Shown here piece by piece: positions 10,330-22,027 of a stretch of 64,000 nucleotides of DNA. Within the stretch, counting starts at the first letter, position 1. The number at the start of each line of letters is the position of its first letter. Below the pieces are notes generated by a model. That model was not told where the DNA came from. It saw only the letters and a list, made by a program, of their open reading frames with translations, and did not search any database. The stretch comes from Onchidella celtica (lineage: Eukaryota > Mollusca > Gastropoda > Systellommatophora > Onchidiidae), in assembly GCA_963931925.1 (NCBI GenBank), contig OZ007582.1, positions 21,513,224-21,577,223 of the forward strand, read 5' to 3'. The translations under genes were made by a program, and so were the position numbers.

Positions 10330-10990
10330 GTGGACGGATGGATGGATGGATGGATGAAGGGATGGGTGAATGGATAAAGGGATGGATGGATGGATGGATG
10401 GATGAAGAGATGGGTGAATGGATAAAGGGATGGATTGATGGGTGAAGGGATGGGTGGATGGATGGATGGGTGAAGGGGTGGATGGATGGGTGGATGAAGG
10501 GATGGATGGATGGATGAAGGGATGGATGGATGGATGGATGAAAGGATAGGTGAATGGGTTGATGGGTGAAGGGATGGATGGATAAAGTGGTGGGTGGGTG
10601 GATGGATGGGTGAAGGGATGATGGATGGATGAAGGGATGGGTGGAGGATGGATGGATGAATGGATCAGTGAAGGGATAGGTGAATGGGTGGATAGGTGAA
10701 GGGACTTATGGATGGATGGATGGGTAGATATAGGATGGATTGGTGGATGGATAGGTAAATGGAAGGAGGGATGGGTGGGTTGGTGGGTGAATAGATGAAT
10801 AGATTTATGGATGGATGGATGAAAAAATGAATGATTAGATGTGTAGATTGTTGGATGGATGGTGCGTGCATGGGTGGATGGATGCATGCACTGATTAAAG
10901 GATGGATGTATGGATGGATTAATGGATGGATGGATGGATGGACGGATGGATGTATGGATGTATGGATGTATGGATGAATGGATGGATGAA
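10330..10990. repeat. ATGG-type minisatellite filling intron 5
   Basis: Degenerate tandem GGATGGATGGATGAAGGGAT units over about 660 bp. It takes up nearly the whole 707-bp intron between exons 6 and 5. On the sense strand it reads (CCAT)n and runs directly into the exon 6 acceptor. Long Ser/His/Ile/Pro-rich open frames across it are artefacts of the repeat. Confidence 0.97.
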
Positions 10991-11032
10991 ACAAACAACA
11001 ACTACAACAATAAAGCAGTCTTCATGGCTTAC

Positions 11033-11175
11033 CTGCCTGAATGCAAATAGCTTATTCTGGTTACGACAATGAGATAGGCAGTTTTGTTTGTTGGTGCTGA
11101 TAGAAGGAGATGTCTCTTGGTACGGTGAGGCCAGGGCGCCTTCTTTGTGCAAACATCCTTCGTAATTTCCTGAAG
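11033..11175 (-). CDS. Lectin gene exon 5: first half of WSC domain 1
   Basis: Minus-strand exon of 143 bp, phase 1 in and 0 out, with acceptor TTTGTCTTCAG and donor GTAAGC. It encodes residues about 167-214. The motif NYEGCL followed by NCLSHC and then FAFR matches the N-terminal half of a WSC domain (YxGC ... C-x3-C ... FA). Cysteines are at 174, 199 and 203. An alternative AG six bases further in would keep the frame and remove two residues, so a NAGNAG-like choice is possible. The domain is completed by exon 6. Confidence 0.88.
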
Positions 11176-11487
11176 CTGAAGACAAACACGCAGAATTTTA
11201 AACAGACATTAGTTTCTATCGTGTAAATTTACTAGAGATAAAAAACAAGTTGAAACTCTTAGGTGAACAATCCTACCGGAGATGTTCCTATGAAAAAAAG
11301 ACCTATCCATGAAGTGTTTCTATTTTTTACTCCATTACACTCCATAGTGGCTGGTCCACACCCAGGTAGTGAGTTTAGATTCAGACAGACAGACGTAGAC
11401 AGACAGTCAGGCAGGCAAACAGCGAGTCTGGCAGACAGATGGGTAGGGAAACAGGGAAACTGGTGGAGAGACTGATAGACAGGACAG

Positions 11488-12355
<868 letters not shown>

Positions 12356-13441
12356 CCCAGTGCCTTTGGGAATGACAATTCCATATAGCGGCTATATGGC
12401 TAAAGTGGCTTATCCCACATTTTCCCCTAGTCCAAGAACTCGGCACAAAATGCATTCAACATTATATTTTATGTAACACTGTAAAATAATGCCACTGGGG
12501 CTCTTTTATATACTATTGTGAAGACCAACAGGTTTGTTAACCCTCTAGGTACCATAACTTATCATCAGTTTTACACAGACATGATTGTATTACTTGGTTG
12601 TAGTTTCCACAAGAATTCAGCGCGAGAAATTTTAGTGACTTATAAGAGTTTTCTACGATATACAAAATAAATCGACTAAATGATTGTGAAAAACCCTCAA
12701 TTTTGCCCCTGAGAACAAAATATTCAGGAAATCAGAATTCGCCTACAAGCAGAAATCGAGGCATGATTTAGAGAGTTAAAAAAAAAAAAGACAGTACAGA
12801 AAAATACTGACAAAGGAATGCAGAAAAATGTGATCAATACAAGCCTAACTGATCGAAAGCATGGCCAATGTGAAAGGGTCTGCTTTATTTTTGCAACGAC
12901 CGTTTGCTGTCATCAGACCGGATGTTAGGTAAACTCTGAACAGGTCAGGTAAATCGGAAAAACCGCTGGTGAAAAGTTTTTACTAGAAATGCACATATTA
13001 TTACTATTATTATTGCTTTGTCTCACTTGACTCTAAAGATCTTGTGCTCCTACGAAATTTTGGAAATTGTTTTGTCGTTCACCGGAAGTTCCAATTTTGT
13101 TTTTTGATTATACTTTATAGCAAATTTTGTGAGTGCAGAACCTCAGCCACAGTATCAAAAAGTAAATCTTAGCAACTGCACTAGGAGGGGTTGGTGAGGG
13201 GGTGGGGGTGAGGGCAGCTGCGCTAAGCATTACATTTCTGAGTAAGTTAACCCTGCCCTTACACCCTGAGATCTCACAGACAGCATACTGTAAAAGAGGA
13301 GTTTATCGCAGGATTTTATTATCATACCCTTAGTCGTACGACGTAGATACACATAGCTCCAAAAGAGACCTTGTTGTTTAAAACAAGCCACCATAACATT
13401 TCTGAGTGCATAAAAGCTCATGATTAAGAAAAAAGACTTAC
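12356..13441. other. Intron 4, right part
   Basis: About 1.09 kb of unique AT-rich sequence without a recognised element or exon. Confidence 0.5.
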
Positions 13442-13594
13442 TGAAGCACTTGAATTGTCGGGCAGATGCGGCAGGGGTAGCATATCCCATGGATACATTC
13501 CATATTCCTTGGTCTATACAGGTCACTTTCACTGTCTCCGCAGAGTCTAAGAAATGCGACTTGGGGAAATACTTCCCAGACTTGCATGCGTACA
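13442..13594 (-). CDS. Lectin gene exon 4: second half of CCP domain 2
   Basis: Minus-strand exon of 153 bp, phase 1 in and 1 out, with acceptor GCATCTAG next to a CCAT array and donor GTAAGT. It encodes residues about 116-166. It begins VYACKSG and carries TVKVTC and GIWN, matching the second half of a sushi/CCP module (C..G ... VTC ... G.W ... C). Cysteines are at 119, 141 and 165. The G carried from exon 3 restores a Val codon. The segment between Trp147 and the last Cys (17 residues) is longer than usual for CCP domains. Confidence 0.88.
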
Positions 13595-13597
13595 CTA

Positions 13598-13882
13598 GAT
13601 GCATGGATGGATGGATGGATAGGTTGATGGGTGGATAGATGGATGGATGGATGAATGCAGGGCTGGATGGTTGGATGGTTGGATGGATGGATGGGTGGAT
13701 GGATGGATGAAAGAATGGCTGGGTAGATGGATGAAAGGATGATTGGAAGGTTGGATGGATGGATTGATGAATGGAAGATTAGATGGATGGATGGATGGGT
13801 GGATGATGGATGAAAAATTAGATGGATGGATGGATGGATGGACAGACGATTGGATGGATGGCTTGGTGGATGGACGGATCGA
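13598..13882. repeat. ATGG-type array at the 3' end of intron 3
   Basis: Degenerate tandem GGATGGATGGATGG units beginning about 4 bp from exon 4. On the sense strand they form the CCAT-rich tract just upstream of the exon 4 splice acceptor. Confidence 0.95.
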
Positions 13883-14154
13883 TAATAAATTTTCACGACA
13901 AGCTAAACATCAATAATGTCAATCATGGAAATCAATTAGTTTATAATTTTTATTTATGTTTTAACATCATATTATGTTATCGGTTTGACTTACAGAAAAA
14001 AAAAAAAAGTTAACACTCATTTAAATATACACGGTTTCACAGCCGATGAAGTGAGAGTCTTGCCATGACACCATCAAGTGAAATGATCGAGGGGTTTAGT
14101 CCAATACTGTTAGTCTACTCCATTGAAAACTACAGATACTGGATTTACCTCAAA

Positions 14155-14320
14155 ATCAAAATTGGGCAAAAAGAAAAGGTTGTATGTACACAAATTGGGC
14201 AAAAAGAAAAGGTTGTATGTTAACATACCTGTTTTTTTTTTTTTTGCCCAATTTTGACTTTGATTATAGCCCTGCTGCGACCCCACAGTTTTTCTGTGGT
14301 TTTTATGATATTTCGTGGAT
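14155..14320. repeat. Family D inverted repeat, short copy
   Basis: Contains a direct duplication of CAAATTGGGCAAAAAGAAAA, then a T-run and the inverted TTTTGCCCAATTTTGACTTT. It is followed by CCTGCTGCGACCCCACAG, which also follows the family D copy at 20001-20327. The repeat and this trailer probably belong to one element. Confidence 0.6.
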
Positions 14321-15078
14321 TTACCTCAACTGATAAGGGATGGGAGGGGGGGGGGGGAGGTTAAACAATTATGGAAAATTTGAAGACAAACAAATATCAT
14401 TGGAGTTACTGCCTGTTAGATGCACCGCATCTCGGTGCGACATAGTGCCAAAGTCTGTCCGTCTTTGTCGTTTTTCTCAAAACCACATCATTGTGACTTA
14501 GGCACGGCATTGAACTAACCCTCTCTTATCTTTAGATACCAGGATAGGGTTAATTGCAGGCACTCGCAAGTAGCATTTTAAACTGCAAATATCCTATGTC
14601 AGCCTGTTAACACTCACACCGAACTGTATTAATTGGTTTCTCGTGGCTCTCATCCCACATCATTGAACAGCACATTTATGGGTACACCATTTTCATAATA
14701 GATGTCTACATGGTGCAAACTTTTACTACAACGAAAATAATTTCTATAAGCCATAGCCGTTCGATTCCATTAACTCAAACACAAGCCATACACAAGAGAA
14801 AACACAATAGACCTGATAGAGGAGTTTTAACCTTTTTAAAAAAATGGAAGCTTCTATTTACATTCTCTAAAAATATAGTGTTGTGTTGTTGTTTTTGTTG
14901 TTGTTGTTGTTGTTAGATTCAGGAAAGTGGTTTTATTTCAAAACTGCTCATTCTGTCTTTTTTCTGAAATCCTCTGCCAAAACGGCATGAGCTGCCGAGA
15001 GTTAAAGCCTGAAATATAAATGGTAATCGCCCACCATTCCATTTGGATTGTGCTTTAAAGTTAAGCTCGATGCGATAC
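14321..15078. other. Intron 3, left of exon 3
   Basis: Unique sequence with a G-run at 14345-14358 and a TTG trinucleotide run at 14885-14916. No further exon. Confidence 0.5.
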
Positions 15079-15171
15079 CTGCCACTTGTCCATAGTCAGA
15101 CTCTCCTAGGCCAGCGTTCTCGTATGTGATAACTGTTCCCGTGCCGGGCTCTGGCGATCCACAGTCGATTA
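15079..15171 (-). CDS. Lectin gene exon 3: first half of CCP domain 2
   Basis: Minus-strand exon of 93 bp, phase 1 in and 1 out, with acceptor GTCCATCAG and donor GTATCG. It encodes residues about 85-115. It begins [12 protein letters not shown] and ends SDYGQVA, the typical opening of a sushi/CCP module (C.SP ... YG..V). Its first cysteine is residue 88. Splitting of a CCP module by a phase-1 intron between the first and second cysteines occurs in other CCP genes. Exon 4 completes the four-cysteine set (88, 119, 141, 165). Confidence 0.88.
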
Positions 15172-15195
15172 CTGATGGACGAAACAAATATGTAC

Positions 15196-15483
15196 ACTGA
15201 ATGAATAGATGGATTGATACATGGACGGATGATTGAATGGATGGATTGATTCATGGGTGGGTGGGTGGATGGATAGATGGATTCATGGATAAATGGATGA
15301 ATTGATGGGTGGGTGGGAGAATGATGAGTGGATGGATGGATGGATGGATAATTGGATGGGCGGGTGGCTAGATGGATGGATGGATGGATGGATGGATAGG
15401 TGGGTGTGTGGGAGGATAGACGGATTGGTGGATGGATGGATTGACGGATGGATGCATATGTGGATGGGTGGGCAGACGGATGA
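15196..15483. repeat. ATGG-type array filling most of intron 2
   Basis: Degenerate ATGG/GGTGGGTGG units over about 288 bp, between exons 3 and 2 (intron of 359 bp). On the sense strand it is CCAT-rich and lies upstream of the exon 3 acceptor. Confidence 0.95.
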
Positions 15484-15530
15484 ATGTTTCTGACAGTGAT
15501 CAGTTTAAAAGCCCTGAAGAACTCACTAAC

Positions 15531-15716
15531 CATTACAAAGACGTATGTCTGGACTCCAGGTCCCGTCCACTTGACAATTGGAGGTCAAGGCCGTTTGTTC
15601 CGGTTGTATGACGTAACCAGCATTGCACGTGATGGTTACAGAACTTCCATTCTGACGGAGTGGATCACTGTACGTGATCACAGCATTGGTGTCGGCAACC
15701 TCTGGACAAGCAACGG
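15531..15716 (-). CDS. Lectin gene exon 2: complete CCP (sushi) domain 1
   Basis: Minus-strand exon of 186 bp, phase 1 in and 1 out, with acceptor CTCTCCCCAG and donor GTTAGT. It encodes residues about 23-84. Cysteines at 26, 53, 70 and 83 and the motifs [10 protein letters not shown] and GTWSP form a textbook CCP module (CP ... VTC..GY ... C ... G.W ... C). Such modules mediate protein or glycan binding in complement-like and adhesion proteins. Joined to exon 1 the frame is continuous (a carried G gives an Ala codon), placing the domain immediately after the signal peptide. No other exon is required between them. Confidence 0.93.
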
Positions 15717-15849
15717 CTGGGGAGAGATGGCTACATATAATGTAAAATTAATAAGTCAAAATCCATTAAGCCTCACGTCGTTGATGCCGTCTGTGGTGGT
15801 GTGAAGGTGTCGGCGGTACTGATGTGATATTGGCGGCATTGGTGATGTG

Positions 15850-16085
15850 ACTCTGAGAGACAGAGGGAGACAGAGAGAGCGAAGAGATAGAGTGAGGGAA
15901 AGAAACAGTGAGAGAGAAAAAGGAGGAGACAGGGAGACGGAAAAATACAGAAAGACGGAACGAGAAAGATAAACTCAGAGAGAGAGAAGGAGAGAGAAAG
16001 AGAGAGAGAGACGGAGGGGGGGGCCGACCAAGAGAAGATAGAAAGAGGGAGGGGGATAGAGAGGCTGGGAGATACAAAGAATGGG
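15850..16085. repeat. AG-rich low-complexity tract
   Basis: Imperfect GAGA/GGAGACAGAG stretch of about 235 bp inside the large first intron of the lectin gene. Open frames across it are compositional artefacts. Confidence 0.85.
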
Positions 16086-16089
16086 ACAC

Positions 16090-17036
16090 TGACGACGCTA
16101 GATTCCAATATTCAAAGGTCTCACTGAACCACAGCTCATTAAACATGCTCACACAGTTCCTATAGCTTTGAATCAGCACGTGAAATCTCCACACCTTTGA
16201 CGATTCTGTGAGCAATCGTGAACCTGTGTTCTGGATCAAAAATTCTTTTGTAGTTTTTTTCAATTGTTTTTTTTTTTTTTGGGTTCACCATTGACAAAGG
16301 AAATTTCCAACTGATCAATGTGATTGGGGTCACAAACGGACCACCCCTGGCGTGATAGCTGGCGTATCACAACCAGGAAAAGGCATGCATGGTTTAGAAG
16401 GTTAAATAGATAATCGCAATTACACATGTTTTATAAATAGTTAAGATAGCCAGTTCAGCCACCCGTTAATCCGATTAGTTTATCTGGCAGAAAAAAAAAA
16501 TAACAACAAGAAACCCAAGCTAATTACGGTCTCCGATATGGAAATGTTTCAGACTTTGAGCGCGCCTTTGGAGAAATAGCGTTGACACGATAAGGGCTGT
16601 ATTGTTCTAGAAAGAAGCAGGTCAGTGGAAAGACTATACGTAGAGGAATGATATAACTAAAGGGGATCCTAACCAGAAGCGTCCACCAATTACCCGCAAA
16701 TGTTACAAGCACCCTTATCTGAAACCGCTGAGTAAAACTGCATTCATTTTGTATAATACAGATGGCCATCGATTTCTGGGTGCCAGTAAGTTCAGAGATA
16801 TGAACAGCCTATTAATATACAGTGCCATTTTCTTCCTATAATTATCTTTGGCTAGCGAGGGCCTTCTCGTGATATCACTGTCTTCGAGCACGGCGTTCCT
16901 GTTTAATTACAAATAGTAAATCAATTTCCAAGTTCCACCTAGACGGATGGGTGGGCTTGTACATAACAAAAATGTATGATTGTCTGTGTAAATAAACGAT
17001 TTGTTTATAAAAATAACGGTTTATCCTAGCAGATTT
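16090..17036. other. Intron 1, leftmost part
   Basis: Unique sequence. Minus-strand open stretches at 16100-16250 and 16524-16769 have no recognisable domain and lack matching phase-1 splice sites. Confidence 0.4.
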
Positions 17037-17345
17037 GTGGGGACGAGATGGCCTAGAAGTAAGGTGCTCCTCTCTCATGCCGAAGATACCGGGTTCGAAT
17101 CCCGATCGGCGCAGGCAGGTTGGAATTTTGGAATTGTTCATTCTTACATTTTCCTGTCCCTGATCCTATGGTAGTTAGGATCGAGCACCTAGTCTTCTCG
17201 GATAAGGACGAAAAATTCGGAGGGCCCGTGTGTACGGTGCGCACGTTAAACATACCTTGGCAGTTGGAAATGGAAAAGAGCAGGCGGAACATGTCGCTGG
17301 GCAGGTCAAATTCTAAAAAAATAAAAAAGTATCCTTACCACAACA
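17037..17345 (+). mobile_element. tRNA-derived SINE, full-length copy
   Basis: The head has a box A-like TGGCCTAGAAGTAAGG (from about 17049) and a perfect box B core GGGTTCGAATCCC (17091-17103), the internal promoter of RNA polymerase III. The body contains CTTCTCGGATAAGGACGAAA and ends in an A-rich tail near 17315-17345. Two further copies of the body lie on the minus strand at 48148-48385 and 49340-49625. The downstream words TAAATGCC and AAAGACCT (17370-17415) also occur near 29735-29775 and may be a longer SINE tail. Confidence 0.85.
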
Positions 17346-18677
17346 AGAAAAATAAAACAAGAAACGTGGGGTGTAAATGCCAATGGCAACGGACCTCCTT
17401 AACTAAAGACCTAAACACAGGTGAATTCTCCAGGATACGTCCGGGTCTTTAAAATTACGATTTCCTTGGCACGTTCATTAGCATGACAAACTTGTTAAGG
17501 GCTATTAATCAAGAGGAAACAGGACATACTCTGTGTGTGTGAGAGTGTGCGCATGGGTGCGTGCGTGTGCATGTGTATGTGTATGTGTGTAGGTATGCAA
17601 GGGCGCATTTTCTTCCACAAAATGCAAACTGAAATTCTATTCTCCCTTATTGACCAATGAGCAGGTTCAAGCCACAGACAGAACTACGAAGTACCAGGTT
17701 TAGCCATTATAAGCCTCATTGCACTGAAAGTTGATCCAGAGAAACCAGAAATGGCTGACTGCTCACAAAGCACGCTTGCTGGAAATTAGATCTGATGATT
17801 TGAACTGGATAAATAAATTGATAATAGAAGATAAACAGGTAGAAATCCCTTTCACTACTTGTCATAAAATCATTCGTGATTTTTGTTTTGTTTTTCTTTA
17901 TTCCTTTGTTAGGAAGAATGAGCAATGCAGGCATGATAAATTTTAATAACAAAACAACATTTTTATCGCATTTTTAATGCGTATTGTGTTCCTCTTTCTG
18001 TCTATCTTTTTTTCCTTATCCTCTCTTCAGTTTCTCTCTGAATTTACTAGATTTCATTCCTTCCTCTTCCATTTTTAGTCTCATTTTCATTCTTTTCCTC
18101 CTCCGTTTCGAGAATTTCCTCCCGAATATTAAGGAAAACTGAGCAGGAAGTTGTTTTTTTCCCCATCGTCTCCTTCCTTCATATACTTTTGCTTCTTTGT
18201 ATATTCATTGTATTTTTCTTCTGTCTGTAGTATTTTCTTTCCTCCCAACCCCTTCATTTCTATGTTTATATCTAAATCCATTTCCTTCTCTCTCCTCGAC
18301 CAGCCATTCACTTTTATCAGTAACTGAAAAGTTAATAACAGACTGTTGTTGATGCTGCTGTTGCTGTTTTCCTACTCCCGTGTTGCATAACAGAATAATT
18401 TTATTATAAATGTTTAAATTGTCTCTTGTCGTGCAAATAGACCAGTATAGTGGATGAATAGTAGCAATAGTCATACGCCTCATAACAGGCAGATGTCCGT
18501 TTCCTGTCAGTTTGAACTGATATTCACTGTAATAATTATTTAGTGCTAGTAAATGTACCCGTTCTCCGAACGGTGAGTGGCAAACAAAACAAAAGAGATT
18601 GAGTGACTGCAAAGACAGGCGAGACAAATGCTGAGTTTTTTAAACTATTCGCTTACAGGACAATCATGGTCGCAAAA
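17346..18677. other. Intron 1 sequence with GT-rich stretch
   Basis: Includes a GTGTGT/GTGCGT tract at 17530-17592 and a pyrimidine-rich stretch at 18000-18300. A minus-strand open stretch (18205-18627) shows no known domain and cannot be joined in phase to exons 1 or 2. Confidence 0.4.
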
Positions 18678-18901
18678 CTTCAGGGGGAAGGTCTTCAACC
18701 CGTCCGCGCCACTTACCAAAAAGTTAACAAACATAATTATAATATGATGACCTCCCCTAACCCGCGCTTTCGTTCTTTCTTTCTTCTTTCTTTGTCCCAT
18801 ACAAATACTAAACCCAACCTTTTGATAAGCCCGCTCAAAAGTCCCCTCTTTAGTGTGTTTTCTTGACTGGCGCGGACGGGCGGAGGACCTCCCCTTCAGG
18901 G
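18678..18901. mobile_element. Family E MITE, about 224 bp
   Basis: Left end TTCAGGGGGAAGGTCTTCAA then CCCGTCCGCGCCA. The right end carries the inverted TGGCGCGGACGGGCGGAGGA then CCTCCCCTTCAGG. About 33 bp of imperfect terminal inverted repeat, no coding capacity. Confidence 0.65.
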
Positions 18902-19509
18902 TCTACAAAACATTGTCTGTGTAACATTGTCAGCACCACGCTGAGCACATGTCTTGTTTACTTTGAAGAGGGCCACGCTCAAAGGAAATGGCATATTCGA
19001 GACTGTGTATCGGTTTTGCTAGCGCCCAGTAAAGAGGTTGCGGAATCGCCATCCAAAACAATCATACAAACGTACATCACGGCATCCATGCAGCTCGGCA
19101 GGATAAAAAACAGTAGGCCTAGGCCTAGACATACCAAAATTGTGAGTGTCTCGCATTAAAGGCCATGAAATGCTTCTAGGACGGCATGCAGAAGTTTGGG
19201 CAAAATGACAGCCTTCGATACTGAGTATCGATTGCTACACCCATACGCAACACTCTAACAATCATAAAAACTACACCAGGAATTTAATCCGGGTTTAAAC
19301 GCTAAGGCGTTTCACATTTTTCAAAAAAATATAAGACGTGCTCAAATGCAAAAACTAAGCCAGCCATGCAGCTCGGCAGTATCAAAAACGGCAGTATGCA
19401 AACTTCCAAGTGTCTAGCTTGAATGGCCATGAAATGCATAAGCGTCACAGACAGTTTACCCCCTGCTTTCATTATTATAAGATTATGTTCATACCAGCAG
19501 AGGTACAGT
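18902..19509. other. Intron 1 sequence
   Basis: Two related short segments (near 19090 and 19365) share GCAGCTCGGCAG...AAAAAC followed by GGCCATGAAATGC, hinting at a local duplication of about 60 bp. No gene. Confidence 0.4.
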
Positions 19510-19831
19510 CAGAGAGTATGTATGTATAGAGAGGTTTCACTGTTGGTCGAGTTGCACTGCGAGACACGGGAGGCTCCGCGAAGCCACTGTCAGCATGGAG
19601 CGGAAAGCAGGTCTCTAGGAGAAACAATACCCGTTTGGGCGTTCCCATTGGGTGTAAGAACTTAGAAACGGCTCTAAATAGTTAGAATCAGTCCAGAAAT
19701 ATTAACATACCACAGTGAAACAGATACGCACACTGTCTTTGGTGGAGACAGTCTCTTTCAATTCTTGTTATTACAGCGACCTAGGATTGCGATCTGGCGA
19801 AAATGAGACCTCTCTATATTACATACTCTCT
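19510..19831. mobile_element. Family C MITE, second copy
   Basis: Inverted ends CAGAGAGTATGTATGTATAG and the complementary TATATTACATACTCTCT. The flanks GGTACAGT and GGTACTGC agree at 6 of 8 bases, compatible with an aged 8-bp duplication. Same family as 8469-8773. Confidence 0.6.
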
Positions 19832-20000
19832 GGTACTGCGCCGTCCAGGATAATTGTTCTTTGTTTGTTTGTTTCGTGTGTTCTTAGAAAATTATTGCAC
19901 ACCCCTTGCACCTTTTGCGCTTTAACGTTTTTCGCACTCCATCACTATTCAAGGTAAAGATTGTCATGAACTAAATCTAGCACGAATGTACACACTGGCC

Positions 20001-20327
20001 ATGTCAAAAACGGGCAGAAAGAAAAAGTTGTATGTTGCAAAGTCCCGCGTGAAAAATTGGCAGACGGATGTGCTCTTGTGCTGCTCCAAACAAGAACTCG
20101 CAGCTAAGTACCATATTCTGTTTCGCTTCGATTGTACACATTTCCTGTTGAAACCTTTTATTGTTCAATTGTTTTCTCTGTTTCATTTTTTTTTTCTTGA
20201 TAAAGGCGGAAGCCGAAAATTAGAACATTTTTTGTCTTCTCTTCAGTTTGCTTTGTATCGTTTGGGTTTTATTTTTCACGCGGGACTTTGCAACATAAAA
20301 CTTTTTCTTTTTGCCCGTTTTTGACAT
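20001..20327. mobile_element. Family D MITE with about 55-bp inverted ends
   Basis: Begins ATGTCAAAAACGGGCAGAAA and ends with the complement TTTTTGCCCGTTTTTGACAT; the inverted match extends through AAGTCCCGCG on both sides. Length 327 bp, non-coding. It is followed by CCTGCTGCGACCCCACAG as at the copy near 14155. Degenerate relatives are near 890 and 42335. Confidence 0.75.
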
Positions 20328-20752
20328 TGCTTATAGTCCTGCTGCGACCCCACAGTTTTCTGTGGTTTTTGTAATATTTCGTCACACACTGGCCAGTGTA
20401 TTTTATGCTGAACGCATCGGCAGGAATTAATGACGTCATGGGCTCATGAGTTTTTAAAAAAAAGAAAGATCGGAGTGGAAATTAGTGACACTAAAGCTAA
20501 AACAATTGTCCACCATATCAAGTCTCTATAATAAAAAAATAAAAAAAACTTATGCAGATCAAAAGGAAGGTACCATCGAACGTACACGCAAATCCGAACT
20601 GTATGAGCGGCGGTAAGTCTAGTGAAAAACAGAGTATATCAGACTAGTTCACAAAATAATACCTGCATGTCATTTCACGACCTTGGTTCTTGTCACAGAC
20701 TAATAAATTAACCAGACTGGAAACACGAGCTTCGGGCTGTGTCGTTTTTTAC

Positions 20753-20807
20753 GGAATTTCTCGAGCGGCGGCCGTATAATCAACATGGCCGCCGCTCGGG
20801 AAATTCC
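20753..20807. repeat. 55-bp palindrome with 21-bp arms
   Basis: Arms GGAATTTCTCGAGCGGCGGC... and its complement ending GCTCGGGAAATTCC match at 20 of 21 bases around a 13-base loop. The GC-rich tips (GCGGCGGCC) contrast with the AT-rich surroundings. It could be a hairpin-forming mini-element or the core of a larger decayed MITE. Confidence 0.7.
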
Positions 20808-21248
20808 GATTCTAGTTCTATCTGCAGCAGAAATTTCTTTTGATTTGTCAAGATTGGTTGTACATATATTAATTTCATGGTGCTGAACCACACTTCCGCC
20901 TTCAGTAGGCGCGTCAAAATGGTGTCATTCAAAATTGTAGCTATGCTGAAGCGTCGGTCTTTAGCGTAAACCTAATGTGGCGGATGGTTCATGACCTTTC
21001 GCTGTTTTGTGGCGTCACACAATGGGATCATCCAGTCTGGGTATTTTATTAGTCTGTGATTCTTGTTTGTTCTCACTTTTTTATTTTTTTTATTTTGGGC
21101 AACTGAGAAATTCAATATTAAACGTTTGCGGCTTGAATATTATGATGAGGAATTAGAATAAATGGGAACTCTGAAACAGCTTGATAAATGCCACAACGCA
21201 TTTTAAACAAGTGTCAAAGTGTGCATTTGTTACCTTTCTTCTACATAC

Positions 21249-21461
21249 TGTTTGGGTTCGTATTGTATTGATTTAGTGAACCAGACCATCAGGTACAAGA
21301 CAATGTTAATTCAACACAACAGACTCCACGTGTAGCCATTTCATAACTTCCTGTATTCTCTTCTGTCGCTCTTTTACAATGAAGTCACAGACAGTCATAT
21401 TAATAATAATCTAGAGTAAGTCTAAAATCCTAAACAATGTATTTAATATGATACCAGAACA
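21249..21461 (-). repeat. 3' LTR of the intact gypsy element
   Basis: On the plus strand it starts TGTTTGGGTTCG and ends ACCAGAACA. Same sequence as 26273-26485. A 5-bp target duplication CATAC lies immediately to the left. Confidence 0.95.
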
Positions 21462-22027
21462 TCTCCCTTCTTTTAGAGATTTAAAAGATTTTAAATTAAA
21501 GTGTCCTTTCAACTTATGTTGTAATAGTCCAACTTATGTTTCCATCAACGTTCTTTGGGGTGAATTTTAGTTTTGTAAATTTTCGGGTAAGTCCATAAAT
21601 ATTGTTTTTGTTCTGGAAGTAAAAACTATCTACTAATGTAATATTCCATACACACACACTTTCGTTCCATTAACTAATTTATGAACTAACAATTAAGTTA
21701 ATGTAAAAGTACTAAAAGTCATGATCAACTTAATTGTCCTTGATTTCTGGATATGTCATGCCATATCACAATGGATAGTTGCTTGAAATTAGTGATTTAA
21801 TTATTATGTCGTTAAATATCAACAGTAAATTGTTCGAACACTTGACATGTTAACTGAACTTAAAACTAAAATGAACAGTAACTTAAACTAAGTAAGTATG
21901 AACTACTGTATGAATAAGGTAGAGACTTCCTGCCTCTACATCATGGGAGGGTATTATTATGACCCTTGCTTTATCCCATGATTACTATTACACAACACTT
22001 CTAGCTTGGATTGAAGATGGAAGATGA

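Noticed and set aside
10303-11001. 232-codon Ser/His/Pro/Ile-rich frame
   Set aside because: Translation of the ATGG minisatellite inside intron 5 of the lectin gene.
15850-16263. Leu/Ser-rich frame opposite the AG-rich tract
   Set aside because: Compositional artefact of the purine-rich low-complexity DNA.
17091-17103. tRNA gene suggested by the box B sequence
   Set aside because: No cloverleaf could be folded around it and the downstream body recurs at 48-49 kb, so it is a SINE head.
18205-18627. 140-codon minus-strand frame in intron 1
   Set aside because: No recognisable domain, contains a Gln-rich run from a CTG/TTG tract, and its splice phases do not fit exons 1 and 2.
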